Part shown: positions 24,344-32,456 of the stretch, one piece after another | Layout of the letters: each line of letters begins with the position of its first letter | Position numbering within the stretch: the stretch's first letter is position 1 | Assembly: GCA_030039755.1 (NCBI GenBank) | Contig: JASHUY010000017.1 | Span: 1-64,000, forward strand | Origin: Acidimicrobiales bacterium | GTDB taxonomy: Bacteria; Actinomycetota; Acidimicrobiia; Acidimicrobiales; RAAP-2 | DNA length: 64,000 nt | Direction of reading: 5' to 3' | The notes under the pieces: generated by a model | The model's database searches: none | The model's input: only the letters and a program-made list of their open reading frames with translations | Told to the model about the DNA's origin: nothing | Program-made: the position numbers and the translations under genes

Positions 24344-25929
24344 CGCCCCGCCCAGGGCTCGTCCTCGAAGTGGACCGCTCCACCCCGCCCACCCTCTTCT
24401 GGCACGGCGAGCGCTTCGTCCTCGAACGCCTGCCGGAAGGGAGCCGCATCGTCTACGCACCCGAACCCCTCGCGCCGCTCGAGGACCCGGTCGCCGCGAT
24501 CCGCCGTGCGCTGCTCCACCCGCACGGCGACCGGGAGCCGCTTCCCGCGCTGCTGCGCGCGGGGATGCGCCTGACCATCTGCTTCGACGACGTCTCGCTG
24601 CCCCTTCCGCCGATGCAGTCGCCCGACGTCCGCCAGCTCGTGATCGAGCAGGTGCTCGACATGGCGGCCGAGGCGGGTGTCGACGACGTCGTCCTCGTCG
24701 CGGCGCTTGCGCTCCACCGCCGGATGACCGAAGCGGAGCTCCGCCATGCGCTCGGAGACCGCGTCTACGACGCCTTCGCGCCGCACGGTCTGCTCACCCA
24801 GCACGACGCGGAGGACCCCACGAACCTCATCCACCTCGGGTCGACGGAAAAGGGCGAGGACGTCGAGATCAACAAGCGCGCGGCGACGAGCGACCTCCTC
24901 GTCTACGTGAACATCAACTTGGTGGCGATGGACGGCGGGCACAAGAGCGTCGCAACGGGGCTCGCGAGCTACCGCAGCCTTCGCCACCACCACAACCCGA
25001 AGACGATGGTGCACAGCCGCTCGTTCATGGACGCGCCTTCTTCGGAGCTCCACTCGTCGAACTGGCGCATGGGCCGGCTCATCGCGGACTGCGGCGTGAG
25101 GATCTTCCAGATCGAGACGACGTTGAACACCGACACGTTCCCGTCGCAGTTCGGTTTCCTCCAGCGCCGGGAGTGGGAGTGGGGCCTTCGCGACCGCGCG
25201 ACCTACGTCGCGACCGCCGCCGCGCTCGACCGGACCCCGCCGCGTGTCGCCCGGCAGATCTTCCACTCGATCCGCGCCCCGCACGCGCTCGTCTCGGTCC
25301 AGGCGGGCGAGGTGGAAGCCGTGCACGCGGTCACCACGGCGAACATCTGGAAGCAGCAAGGCGTAGAGGTCGAGGGGCAGACCGACATCCTCACGATGGG
25401 CCTGCCGTACATCTGCCCGTACAACGTGAACTCGATCATGAACCCGATCCTCGTGGCGTGCCTCGGCCTCGGGTACTTCTTCAACCTCTACCGCGGCCGG
25501 CCGCTCGTGCGGAAGGGCGGTGTGGTGATCCTGCGCCACCCGACGCCCTGGGAGTTCCACCCCGGCCACCACCCGAGCTACATCGACTTCTTCGAAGAGG
25601 TGCTGAGCGACACGACCGACCCCGTCGAGATCTCCAAGACCTACGAGGAGTCCTTCGCGACCGATCCCTGGTACGTGCACCTCTACCGGACCGGCAACGC
25701 CTACCACGGCGTGCACCCCTTCTACATGTGGTACTGGTGCGCGCACGCGCTCGACCACCTCGGCCGCGTGATCGTGGTCGGCGGGGACCCGGCCGCCGTC
25801 CGGCGCATGGGCTTCTCCCCCGCCACCAGCCTCGACGACGCGCTCGAGATCGCGAGCGACGTCGTCGGACGCTCCCCGAGCCTCACCCATGTCCACACCC
25901 CGCCGCTGCTCATGGCGGACGTGCGATGA
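24340..25929 (+). CDS. LarA-like (DUF2088) protein
   Basis: A 529-residue protein with a lactate-racemase LarA-type N-terminal region: TICFDDVSLPLPPM, then VVLVAALALHRRMTEAELRHALG and DVEINKRAATSDLLVYVN. By eye, His126 and Lys202 (GGHKSVATG) align with the catalytic His and the lysine that carries the nickel-pincer cofactor in LarA, and His216-218 with a nickel ligand; the other catalytic histidine position appears to lack His. The remaining half (GLPYICPYNVNSIMNPI and later) is longer than LarA. No larB, larC or larE is in the window. Its ATG overlaps the dehydrogenase stop. An epimerase role in lipid assembly is inference. Confidence 0.78.
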   Translation: MTPRPGLVLEVDRSTPPTLFWHGERFVLERLPEGSRIVYAPEPLAPLEDPVAAIRRALLHPHGDREPLPALLRAGMRLTICFDDVSLPLPPMQSPDVRQLVIEQVLDMAAEAGVDDVVLVAALALHRRMTEAELRHALGDRVYDAFAPHGLLTQHDAEDPTNLIHLGSTEKGEDVEINKRAATSDLLVYVNINLVAMDGGHKSVATGLASYRSLRHHHNPKTMVHSRSFMDAPSSELHSSNWRMGRLIADCGVRIFQIETTLNTDTFPSQFGFLQRREWEWGLRDRATYVATAAALDRTPPRVARQIFHSIRAPHALVSVQAGEVEAVHAVTTANIWKQQGVEVEGQTDILTMGLPYICPYNVNSIMNPILVACLGLGYFFNLYRGRPLVRKGGVVILRHPTPWEFHPGHHPSYIDFFEEVLSDTTDPVEISKTYEESFATDPWYVHLYRTGNAYHGVHPFYMWYWCAHALDHLGRVIVVGGDPAAVRRMGFSPATSLDDALEIASDVVGRSPSLTHVHTPPLLMADVR

Positions 25930-26813
25930 AGCCCGCAGGGTTCCCCTTCTCCAAGCCCACCTGGCCCACCGGGGTCCCGCGCCCGGCACCGGACCGTCGC
26001 GTCGGCGTGGACTACGACCACGAGTGGTCGCGCCGCTACCCGGTGCGCCTGGCGCGCGCGGTCGTGCTCGACAACGTCACGCGGCCTGCGGCCCGAATCG
26101 TCGCCCCGACCACGGTGCGCGGGACCGAGCACCTGCGTCACGTCGCCCCGCCGGCCATCTTCGCGGCCAACCACGCGAGCCACCTGGACACCCCGCTGCT
26201 GCTCACGACCCTTCCGGTCAGGTTCCGCCACCGCACCGTGGTGGCGGCTGCTGCGGACCACTTCTTCGACCGCCACTGGAAGGCGGTGCTGTGGTCGTTC
26301 GGCGTCGCGGCGATCCCCATCGAGCGCGCGAGGGTCAACCGGCGCTCCGCCGACGTCGCGGCCGCGCTGTTGGAGGAGGGGTGGAACCTCATCGTCTACC
26401 CCGAGGGTGGCCGTTCCCCCGATGGTTGGGCCCAGCCCTTCAGGGGCGGCGCCGCCTACCTCGCGCGGCGGTCCGGGCGCCCGGTCGTCCCGGTGCACGT
26501 CAACGGGACCCGTCACGTGCTCCCGAAGGGCGGTGGGCGCCGCCTGCCGCGCCGCTCCCCCGTGTCCGTCGTCTTCGGCCCGCCGCTCACCCCCGACGAG
26601 GGCGAAGACGCGCGCCGCTTCGGCGCACGCATCGAGACCGCCGTCGCGGTGCTCGCCGACGAGGTGTCGAGCGACTGGTGGCAAGCGCGCACCCGGGCGG
26701 CCCGCGGCGACACGCCGTCGCTCCGCGGCCCGGACGTCGCCGGATGGCGGCGGTCCTGGGCGCTCGACCCGCGGCCCGAGGCGCCAGGCCGCGACCCCTG
26801 GCCACGCGTCTAA
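25926..26813 (+). CDS. PlsC-type glycerolipid acyltransferase
   Basis: A 295-residue 1-acylglycerol-3-phosphate acyltransferase-like enzyme (LPLAT family). The catalytic HX4D is His83 to Asp88 in NHASHLD, and the substrate motif is YPEGGRS with Glu160. A helix-rich N-terminus precedes. It transfers acyl chains to a glycerol or similar hydroxyl at the inner membrane. The ATG overlaps the LarA-like stop (ATGA), making it the fourth gene of the chain. This context suggests it finishes a lipid built by the upstream reductase and dehydrogenase. Confidence 0.9.
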   Translation: MKPAGFPFSKPTWPTGVPRPAPDRRVGVDYDHEWSRRYPVRLARAVVLDNVTRPAARIVAPTTVRGTEHLRHVAPPAIFAANHASHLDTPLLLTTLPVRFRHRTVVAAAADHFFDRHWKAVLWSFGVAAIPIERARVNRRSADVAAALLEEGWNLIVYPEGGRSPDGWAQPFRGGAAYLARRSGRPVVPVHVNGTRHVLPKGGGRRLPRRSPVSVVFGPPLTPDEGEDARRFGARIETAVAVLADEVSSDWWQARTRAARGDTPSLRGPDVAGWRRSWALDPRPEAPGRDPWPRV

Positions 26814-26832
26814 CCCTGTATGACTGTCAGGA

Positions 26833-27591
26833 GTGTCCCTCAGCGACGGCGCGACCCTCGACCTCACGGTCGTGGTCCCCTACTTCAACCCGGGTGACCG
26901 CGTCCGCGAGACCATCGACGAGCTCGTTCGCACGCTGTCGGGAACCGGCGCGACGTTCGAGGTGATCGCGGTCTCCGACGGGTCCACGGACGGGAGCGAG
27001 ATGGCGCTCGCAGACCTGCCGGCGGACCTGGTGCGGACCGTCCGGCTGCAGCACAACCACGGCAAGGGGGAGGCCCTGCGCGTGGGGTTCACCATGGGGC
27101 GGGGAAGGTTCCTCGGGTTCATCGACGGCGACGGCGACCTCCCCCCGGACCAGGTCGCGACCCTCGCCGCCATCGCCCACGAGGCCGACACCCCCGCGCC
27201 CGACGTCGTCTTGGGCTCGAAGCGCCATCCCGCCTCCCAGGTCGTCTACCCCCCGTTGCGGCGCCTCTACTCGTGGTCGTGGCAACAACTGGTGCTCGCG
27301 CTCTTCGGACTGCACGTGCGCGATACGCAGACCGGCCTCAAGCTCGTGCGCCGCGAGGTCCTCGCCGACGTCCTCCCGCGGATGCTCGAGAAGCGCTTCG
27401 CCTTCGACCTCGAGCTGCTCGTCGTGGCTCGCCGGCTCGGTTACCACCGCTTCGTCGAAGTGCCCGTGCGCATCCGGGAGCGGTTCGGCAGCACCGTCTC
27501 CCCTCGCGCCGTGGCGGGAATGCTCGTCGACCTGTTCGCGATCTTCTACCGACTCCGGGTCTCACGCCACTACGACGGGCCCGGCGCGTAG
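26833..27591 (+). CDS. Family-2 glycosyltransferase (dolichyl-phosphate sugar synthase type)
   Basis: A 252-residue GT-A glycosyltransferase: TVVVPYFNPGDRV at the start, VSDGSTDGS, the metal site FIDGDGDLPPDQ, and the acceptor region VLGSKRHPASQV. RDTQTGLKLVRREVL is typical of polyprenyl-phosphate mannose or glucose synthases. No membrane anchor is visible. The GTG at 26833 is immediately preceded by AGGAG, which is too close to be a normal site; a TATGAC box at 26819 could give a near-leaderless start. It begins 19 bases after the acyltransferase and overlaps convergent gatD by 22 bases. Confidence 0.88.
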   Translation: MSLSDGATLDLTVVVPYFNPGDRVRETIDELVRTLSGTGATFEVIAVSDGSTDGSEMALADLPADLVRTVRLQHNHGKGEALRVGFTMGRGRFLGFIDGDGDLPPDQVATLAAIAHEADTPAPDVVLGSKRHPASQVVYPPLRRLYSWSWQQLVLALFGLHVRDTQTGLKLVRREVLADVLPRMLEKRFAFDLELLVVARRLGYHRFVEVPVRIRERFGSTVSPRAVAGMLVDLFAIFYRLRVSRHYDGPGA

Positions 27592-28313
27592 CGCACCGTG
27601 CCGCCCGCCCGGCCGGCGCGCACCGCGGCGATCCTCTCCTTGCGCAGCGCCGCTTCCTCGGCGTCGTCGAGCGCATGCAGCACACGGCCCGTGGCCCACG
27701 AGATCAGCAGGTCCGCGAATCCGGGGTTGCGCGCGAGCACCGGACCGTGGAGGTAGGTGCCGACCACCCTTCCCGAGCGCGCCCCTTCCGTGCCGTCCCC
27801 GTTGCCCACGCCGGCCGTCACCCGGGCGAGTGGCGCGGTCGTGGGGCCGCGGGTGGTGAGCCCGCCGTGGTTCTCGAACCCGGTGAGCACGGGCAGCCCC
27901 TCGTCGAGCGGCTCGGCGAGGATCTCCCCCACCGCGCGACGCCCCCTCCCCTTGGTGGTCGTCACGTCGAGCAGGCCGAGCCCGGAGAGCGGGCGGCCGT
28001 CCGCCGCGGGGAAGCTGCGACCGACGATCTGGTAGCCCGCGCACACTGCGAGCAGGACCGCCCCCTGCCCGACTGCCCGCTCGAGCGTTCCCTCTTCGCG
28101 CAGGCGTTCGGCGGACGCCGTCTGCGCCGCATCCTCGCCGCCCCCGAGGCAGTAGAGGTCGCCGGTGGGCAGCGGCAGGTCCGACGTCGCGTCGACCAGC
28201 TCGGTCTCGATGCCGCGCCAGCGTGCGCGCTGTGCCAGCACGACGCCGTTGCCCCCGTCGCCGTAGGTGCCGAGGAGGTCGGGGTGGACCACGACCACCG
28301 TGAGGGCGCTCAC
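27570..28313 (-). CDS. gatD: Lipid II isoglutaminyl synthase, glutaminase subunit GatD
   Basis: A 247-residue CobB/CobQ-like glutamine amidotransferase. It releases ammonia from glutamine for MurT, which amidates the D-Glu of lipid II on the cytoplasmic side of the membrane. The N-terminus VVVVHPDLLGTYGDGGN is diagnostic, Cys91 in LLAVCAGYQIVG is the nucleophile, and TYLHGPVLARNP carries the histidine. The GTG start overlaps the murT stop (GTGA at 28310-28313), the standard arrangement. The 3' end overlaps the glycosyltransferase on the other strand. Confidence 0.95.
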   Translation of the reverse strand: MSALTVVVVHPDLLGTYGDGGNGVVLAQRARWRGIETELVDATSDLPLPTGDLYCLGGGEDAAQTASAERLREEGTLERAVGQGAVLLAVCAGYQIVGRSFPAADGRPLSGLGLLDVTTTKGRGRRAVGEILAEPLDEGLPVLTGFENHGGLTTRGPTTAPLARVTAGVGNGDGTEGARSGRVVGTYLHGPVLARNPGFADLLISWATGRVLHALDDAEEAALRKERIAAVRAGRAGGTVRYAPGPS

Positions 28314-29587
28314 GCCCCGGTCCTCGTCGTGCGCGCCAGCAGGTCGGTGAAGGCGGTGTAGTTGCCGACGAAGTCGACGGGGCCACGAGCGGCCATCCAC
28401 GCGGCACGAACGGCCGCGACCTGGTCGCGTACGGTGCGATGGGGAACCTCTGCGTAGCGGAGCCGAACGGAGAGGTCGCGGCACCGCTCGCCCGTCGCGA
28501 CGACCGTCCGTCCCCGCAAACGCTCGAAGGGCACGTCCCAGAGCCACGACGGGTCCCTGCCGTCGGCGAGGCGCGCGTTGATCCCGACCACGACGGCACG
28601 GTCGCCGGGACAGACGAGGTCGAGCAGCTCGCCCCAGCCGGCAGGGTTCTTGGCGAGCATCACGCGCGCGGCGCAGCCGGCGACCTCGACCACGGCGAAC
28701 CGCCCCGCGACCTCGTCGACGTCTGCGATACGGCGAAGCGCGTCGTCCCAGTCGACACCTGCCGTCACTGCGGCGGCGGTGGCCATGACCGCGTTGGCGC
28801 GGTTGAAACGTCCCGGCAGGGCCAGCGCGAGGTCGAGCCGCCGGCCGTCGGCGGTCACGACGCAATCCCCGTCGAGGCGGACGTCGAGCCGAGGACGCGC
28901 GAAGCCGCACGTGCACCTCCAGCCGCCCTCTTCACCGGTTGCACCGGCCGCAAAGGCGATGCGACCCTCGCACGCCGGGCACCCCACCGCGTCCTGCCGC
29001 CACGGGAGCCCCGCGCCGACCCAGACCGGGTGCGCCGCGCGTTGGGCCGCCCAGGCGACGATCGGGTCGTCTGCGTTCGCGACCACGGTCGTGGAAGGCG
29101 CCTGCGCCTCCGACAGCGCGGCACGCCACTTGCCCGCCACCATGCGGACCTCGTTCGTCCGGTCGAGCTGGTCCCGCGAGAGGTTGAGCAGGACCACGGT
29201 CTCGGGGGCCAGCGACGCGACGAGATGCGGCAGGTACCCCTCGTCGACCTCGAGGACCGCAGGCGCGCCCGGAGGTGCGCCGGCCAGCGCGGTCACGTGC
29301 CCGGCCGGCATGTTCGAGCCGGTGGCGTTGGTGGCGGCGCGCCCGAGCGCCCCACCGACCGCGACGGCGAGCAGGCGGGTCGTCGTCGTCTTCCCGTTCG
29401 TGCCGCTCACGAGCGCCACCCGCCGGCCGGCGGCCAGGCGCTCGAGCAGGCGCGGGTCGAGCGCGAGGCCCACGTGACCACCGGCGACGGAGCCGCTGCC
29501 CGCGCCGAGCCGCCTGGAGAGCGCGTTCACCGCCCGGGTGGCTGCGACCGCCGCCCGGGCCCGGACCGGGAGCCGCCCGGTGGTCAC
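28310..29587 (-). CDS. murT: Lipid II isoglutaminyl synthase, Mur-ligase subunit MurT
   Basis: A 425-residue Mur-ligase-like ATPase with a C-terminal DUF1727 region. The P-loop SGTNGKTTTTR lies at 61-71, the ATPase Glu in VLEVDEGYLPH, and NLSRDQLDRTNEV is the conserved helix. CPACEG and CTCGFARP form the four-Cys ribbon characteristic of MurT. With GatD it converts D-Glu to D-iso-Gln in peptidoglycan. The GTG at 29587 overlaps the TGA of a short upstream frame; no Shine-Dalgarno is seen. A 6C RNA is encoded upstream on the same strand. Confidence 0.95.
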   Translation of the reverse strand: MTTGRLPVRARAAVAATRAVNALSRRLGAGSGSVAGGHVGLALDPRLLERLAAGRRVALVSGTNGKTTTTRLLAVAVGGALGRAATNATGSNMPAGHVTALAGAPPGAPAVLEVDEGYLPHLVASLAPETVVLLNLSRDQLDRTNEVRMVAGKWRAALSEAQAPSTTVVANADDPIVAWAAQRAAHPVWVGAGLPWRQDAVGCPACEGRIAFAAGATGEEGGWRCTCGFARPRLDVRLDGDCVVTADGRRLDLALALPGRFNRANAVMATAAAVTAGVDWDDALRRIADVDEVAGRFAVVEVAGCAARVMLAKNPAGWGELLDLVCPGDRAVVVGINARLADGRDPSWLWDVPFERLRGRTVVATGERCRDLSVRLRYAEVPHRTVRDQVAAVRAAWMAARGPVDFVGNYTAFTDLLARTTRTGA

Positions 29588-29658
29588 CGGTTCACGGAGC
29601 CCGGCTGGTCGAGGTCGAGGTCGAGGAAGGCGGTGCGTGCGCCGGCGATCGTGGACAC
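29584..29658 (-). CDS. Possible leaderless leader peptide (24 aa) before murT
   Basis: A GTG codon at 29658 lies six bases after TAACCT (29670-29665), a TANNNT -10 box, so transcription should start on it. The 24-codon frame, rich in Asp and Leu in the middle (FLDLDLDQPG), ends with TGA overlapping the murT GTG. This is the same arrangement as before the second marR gene. No good -35 is visible. A chance frame cannot be excluded. Confidence 0.35.
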   Translation of the reverse strand: MSTIAGARTAFLDLDLDQPGSVNR

Positions 29659-29777
29659 GCCGGGAGGTTATCGATCGCCGAAACGGCGGGGACACGCCGC
29701 CCCCACGTCGGTCCCCTCCTCCTCGGGTACCTGCCAGGCGGGCACCCCGGCCTGGCCGCCTTCCCCGCGCCGGACGC

Positions 29778-29863
29778 GACGAAGGGACCGCCGGGGGGGT
29801 AGGCGGTCCCTTCGACTGACCAGCCAGGATCGGAGGGGGGGAATCCGGTATGCCTGAGGTCTT
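29778..29863 (-). ncRNA. 6C RNA (actinobacterial C-rich double hairpin)
   Basis: Two successive hairpins on the minus strand each expose a run of seven C in the loop, the definition of the 6C motif. Hairpin 1 (29861-29818) pairs GACC/GGTC, CAGG/CCTG and CGGA/TCCG around loop TTCCCCCCC. Hairpin 2 (29814-29780) has a perfect 13-bp stem, CGAAGGGACCGCC with its complement, around loop TACCCCCCC. The promoter at 29869-29897 puts the start at 29862-29863, just where hairpin 1 begins. Size, about 85 bases, fits. 6C RNAs (B11 in M. tuberculosis) act on G-rich mRNA sites through the C loops. No U-tract follows hairpin 2. Confidence 0.85.
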
Positions 29864-29868
29864 CGATC

Positions 29869-29897
29869 ATTGTGGAGGATGCGGGTCGATCTGTCAA
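29869..29897 (-). promoter_or_regulatory. Promoter of the 6C RNA
   Basis: On the minus strand TTGACA (29897-29892), 17 bases, then CACAAT (29874-29869). A perfect -35 and four of six in the -10. The surrounding 29,900-29,940 is unusually AT-rich and probably also holds the promoter of the divergent lysR gene, where TTTACC at 29914 is a possible -35. Confidence 0.75.
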
Positions 29898-30003
29898 TGC
29901 GTTTTACGAAGTGTTTACCATCTTTATTTCAGATAGTATCGATCGCATCGAGCTACCGATGCCGGCCGGCTCGCCCTGACGCGACGGAAAGATCGGAGGC
30001 CAC

Positions 30004-30948
30004 GTGGACCTGCGGCATCTCCAGGCGCTCCTCGGCATCGCGGACACCGGCAGCTTCTCCGCGGCCGCCGCGGCGCTCGGCACGGTCCAGTCCAACGTCT
30101 CCGCCCACGTCGCCCGTCTGGAGCGCGAGCTCGAGGTCGTGCTCGTCGACCGTTCCACCGGCCGGCTCACCGAGGAGGGGGAGGTCGTCGCCTCACGCGC
30201 CCGCAGGATGATCGGCGAGCTGGACGCCATGGTGGCGGACGTCGTCGCGATGCGCCACGAGGTGCGGGGCCTCGTCCGGCTGGGGATGATCGGGACCGCG
30301 GGGCGCTGGCTCGTGCCGCGGCTCTTCTCTGCCCTGCGTGCTCGTCATCCCCAGATCAGGTTGACGGTGACGGACGGCACCAACACCACCCTCGAAGCGC
30401 AGCTCGCCTCCGGCCAGCTCGACGTCGCCGCGGTGACCTTGCCCGTGCACAGCGACGAGCTCACCACCTCCCCGCTCTTCGAAGAGGACCTCGTCCTCGT
30501 GGTCCCCGCCGCGGATCCGCTGGCGGGCACGGCCGGCCCGCTCCCGCTCGCCGATCTTGCGAATTTCGAACTGCTGCTGCCCGCGCCCGGCACGGCGTTG
30601 CGCGAGGAGATGGATGCGGCGGCACGCGCGGTGGGAGTCGAGCTCGCCGCGTCCATGGAGCTCGACGGGCTGCGCATGATCGCGTCGCTCACGTTCGACG
30701 GTTACGGTCCGTCCATCCTCCCCGCGACCGCCGTGCCCTCGCACCTGCGCGCGCAATTCCACCTGCTCCCCATCGCAGGGCTGCCGCCCAGGCGGGTCGG
30801 CGTCGCGTTGCCCCTGCGCGGCGCACCCTCGGCGCCGAGCAGGGTCGTGATCGACCTGCTCCACTCGGTCGTGCAGGACCCGTCCGTCGCGCCGGAATGG
30901 CTCCACCCGGCTTCCTCGGCTCCGCACCGCGCGGCTCCGCGCCGATAA
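30004..30948 (+). CDS. LysR-family transcriptional regulator
   Basis: A 314-residue LysR regulator. The N-terminal HTH reads MDLRHLQALLGIADTGSFS, then AAAALGTVQSNVSAHVARLE; residues 90-295 form the periplasmic-binding-like effector domain (VRLGMIGTAGRWLVPRLF and later). The GTG start has GGAGG four bases upstream. It is followed 11 bases later by tldD in the same direction, so it may belong to that transcript; LysR regulators more often sit divergent from their targets. The effector is unknown. Confidence 0.93.
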   Translation: MDLRHLQALLGIADTGSFSAAAAALGTVQSNVSAHVARLERELEVVLVDRSTGRLTEEGEVVASRARRMIGELDAMVADVVAMRHEVRGLVRLGMIGTAGRWLVPRLFSALRARHPQIRLTVTDGTNTTLEAQLASGQLDVAAVTLPVHSDELTTSPLFEEDLVLVVPAADPLAGTAGPLPLADLANFELLLPAPGTALREEMDAAARAVGVELAASMELDGLRMIASLTFDGYGPSILPATAVPSHLRAQFHLLPIAGLPPRRVGVALPLRGAPSAPSRVVIDLLHSVVQDPSVAPEWLHPASSAPHRAAPRR

Positions 30949-30959
30949 GGTCCACACCC

Positions 30960-32456
30960 GTGGACGGCCCCGTAGACGACGACCTGCTCGCCTCGGTCAC
31001 CGACGCCGCGCTCGGTGCCGCGACCGCGGCCGGGGTCTCACACGCCGCGATCAGGGTCGAACGCGTGCGGAGCCAGGTCGTGGTCCTGCGGGACGGCACG
31101 CTCGAGACCTCCATCGACGACACCGAGGTGGGAACCGGCGTCCAGCTCGTGCACGCGGGCTCCTTCGGCTTCGCCGGGAGCGTCTTCGTGGATCCCGCGT
31201 CCGCGGCAGAGCTCACCGCTCAGGCGGTCGACGCGGCGCGCGTGACCGCACCCGCACGCCCGCAGCGCGTCGCCCTCGCCGACGAGCCGTCGCACGGCCG
31301 GGTGGAGTGGTCGTCACCGTTCCGGCGCGACCCCGTCGAGGTCCCGCTCTCCGAGAAGGTGGACGTCCTGGCCGACTGGAGCCGCAGGCTCATGGCGGCG
31401 CCCGGGATCGACCACGTCACCGCCTACGTGCTGGTGGTCCGCGAGGACAAGTACCTCGCGGACCTCTCGGGAACGGTGGCCGTCCAGCGCAGGGTACGGG
31501 TCCATCCTCAGCTCGACGCGATCTCGGTGACCGACGAAGGCGATTTCGAGGAGATGCGCACCGTCGCGCCGCCGGTCGGGCGGGGCTGGGAGTACCTGGA
31601 GGGCGAGGGGTGGGACTTCGACGCGGAGCTCGCGCAGTTGCCGGGGCTCCTCGCGGAGAAGCTCCGGTCGCCGTCCGTCGACGCCGGCACGTACGACCTC
31701 GTCATCGACCCGACCAACCTGTGGCTCACGATCCACGAATCGATCGGCCACGCCACCGAGCTCGACCGGGCCATGGGCTACGAGGCGGCGTTCGCCGGGA
31801 CGTCGTTCGCGACCCCCGACGGCCTCGGCACGCTTCAGTACGGCTCGCCCGTCATGCACGTGATCGGCGACCGCACGACCGACCACGGTCTCGCGACCGT
31901 TGCCATCGACGACGAGGGGGTGTCCGCGCAGTCCTTCGACATCGTCCGCGACGGCATCCTCGCCGGTTACCAGCTCGACCGCACGATCGCGGCGTCGCAG
32001 GGCATCGGCAGGTCCAACGGCTGCGCGTTCGCCGACTCGCCGCTCCACGCGCCCATCCAGCGCATGGCGAACGTCTCGCTCCAACCAGCCCCGGGGGAGG
32101 GACCCTCGACCGAGGAGCTCATCGCGGGCGTCGACCGCGGCATCTACATCGTCGGGGACAAGAGCTGGTCGATCGACATGCAGCGATACAACTTCCAGTT
32201 CACGGGCCAGCGCTTCTATTCGATCCGGGACGGGAAGGTCGACGGGCAGCTGCGCGACGTCGCGTACCAGGCGACCACGACGGACTTCTGGAGGGCGATG
32301 GAAGCCGTCGGCGGTCGCGCCACCTTCCTCCTCGGCGGCGCCTTCAATTGCGGGAAGGGCCAGCCCGAGCAGGTGGCGGCTGTCAGCCACGGCTGCCCGT
32401 CGGTCCTCGTGCGGTCGGTGCGCGTGCTGAACACGCGGGAGGAGTCGGGGCGGTGA
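30960..32456 (+). CDS. tldD: TldD-family metalloprotease subunit
   Basis: A 498-residue TldD. The zinc motif HExxxH is His259-Glu260-Ser-Ile-Gly-His264, followed by ATELDR; a C-terminal Cys in GGAFNCGKGQP matches the third ligand. TldD and TldE form a heterodimer that degrades unfolded peptides and trims modified peptides such as microcin B17. The GTG at 30960 is chosen because it follows the lysR stop by 11 bases; an ATG 63 bases upstream overlaps lysR. tldE overlaps the stop by four bases. Confidence 0.94.
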   Translation: MDGPVDDDLLASVTDAALGAATAAGVSHAAIRVERVRSQVVVLRDGTLETSIDDTEVGTGVQLVHAGSFGFAGSVFVDPASAAELTAQAVDAARVTAPARPQRVALADEPSHGRVEWSSPFRRDPVEVPLSEKVDVLADWSRRLMAAPGIDHVTAYVLVVREDKYLADLSGTVAVQRRVRVHPQLDAISVTDEGDFEEMRTVAPPVGRGWEYLEGEGWDFDAELAQLPGLLAEKLRSPSVDAGTYDLVIDPTNLWLTIHESIGHATELDRAMGYEAAFAGTSFATPDGLGTLQYGSPVMHVIGDRTTDHGLATVAIDDEGVSAQSFDIVRDGILAGYQLDRTIAASQGIGRSNGCAFADSPLHAPIQRMANVSLQPAPGEGPSTEELIAGVDRGIYIVGDKSWSIDMQRYNFQFTGQRFYSIRDGKVDGQLRDVAYQATTTDFWRAMEAVGGRATFLLGGAFNCGKGQPEQVAAVSHGCPSVLVRSVRVLNTREESGR

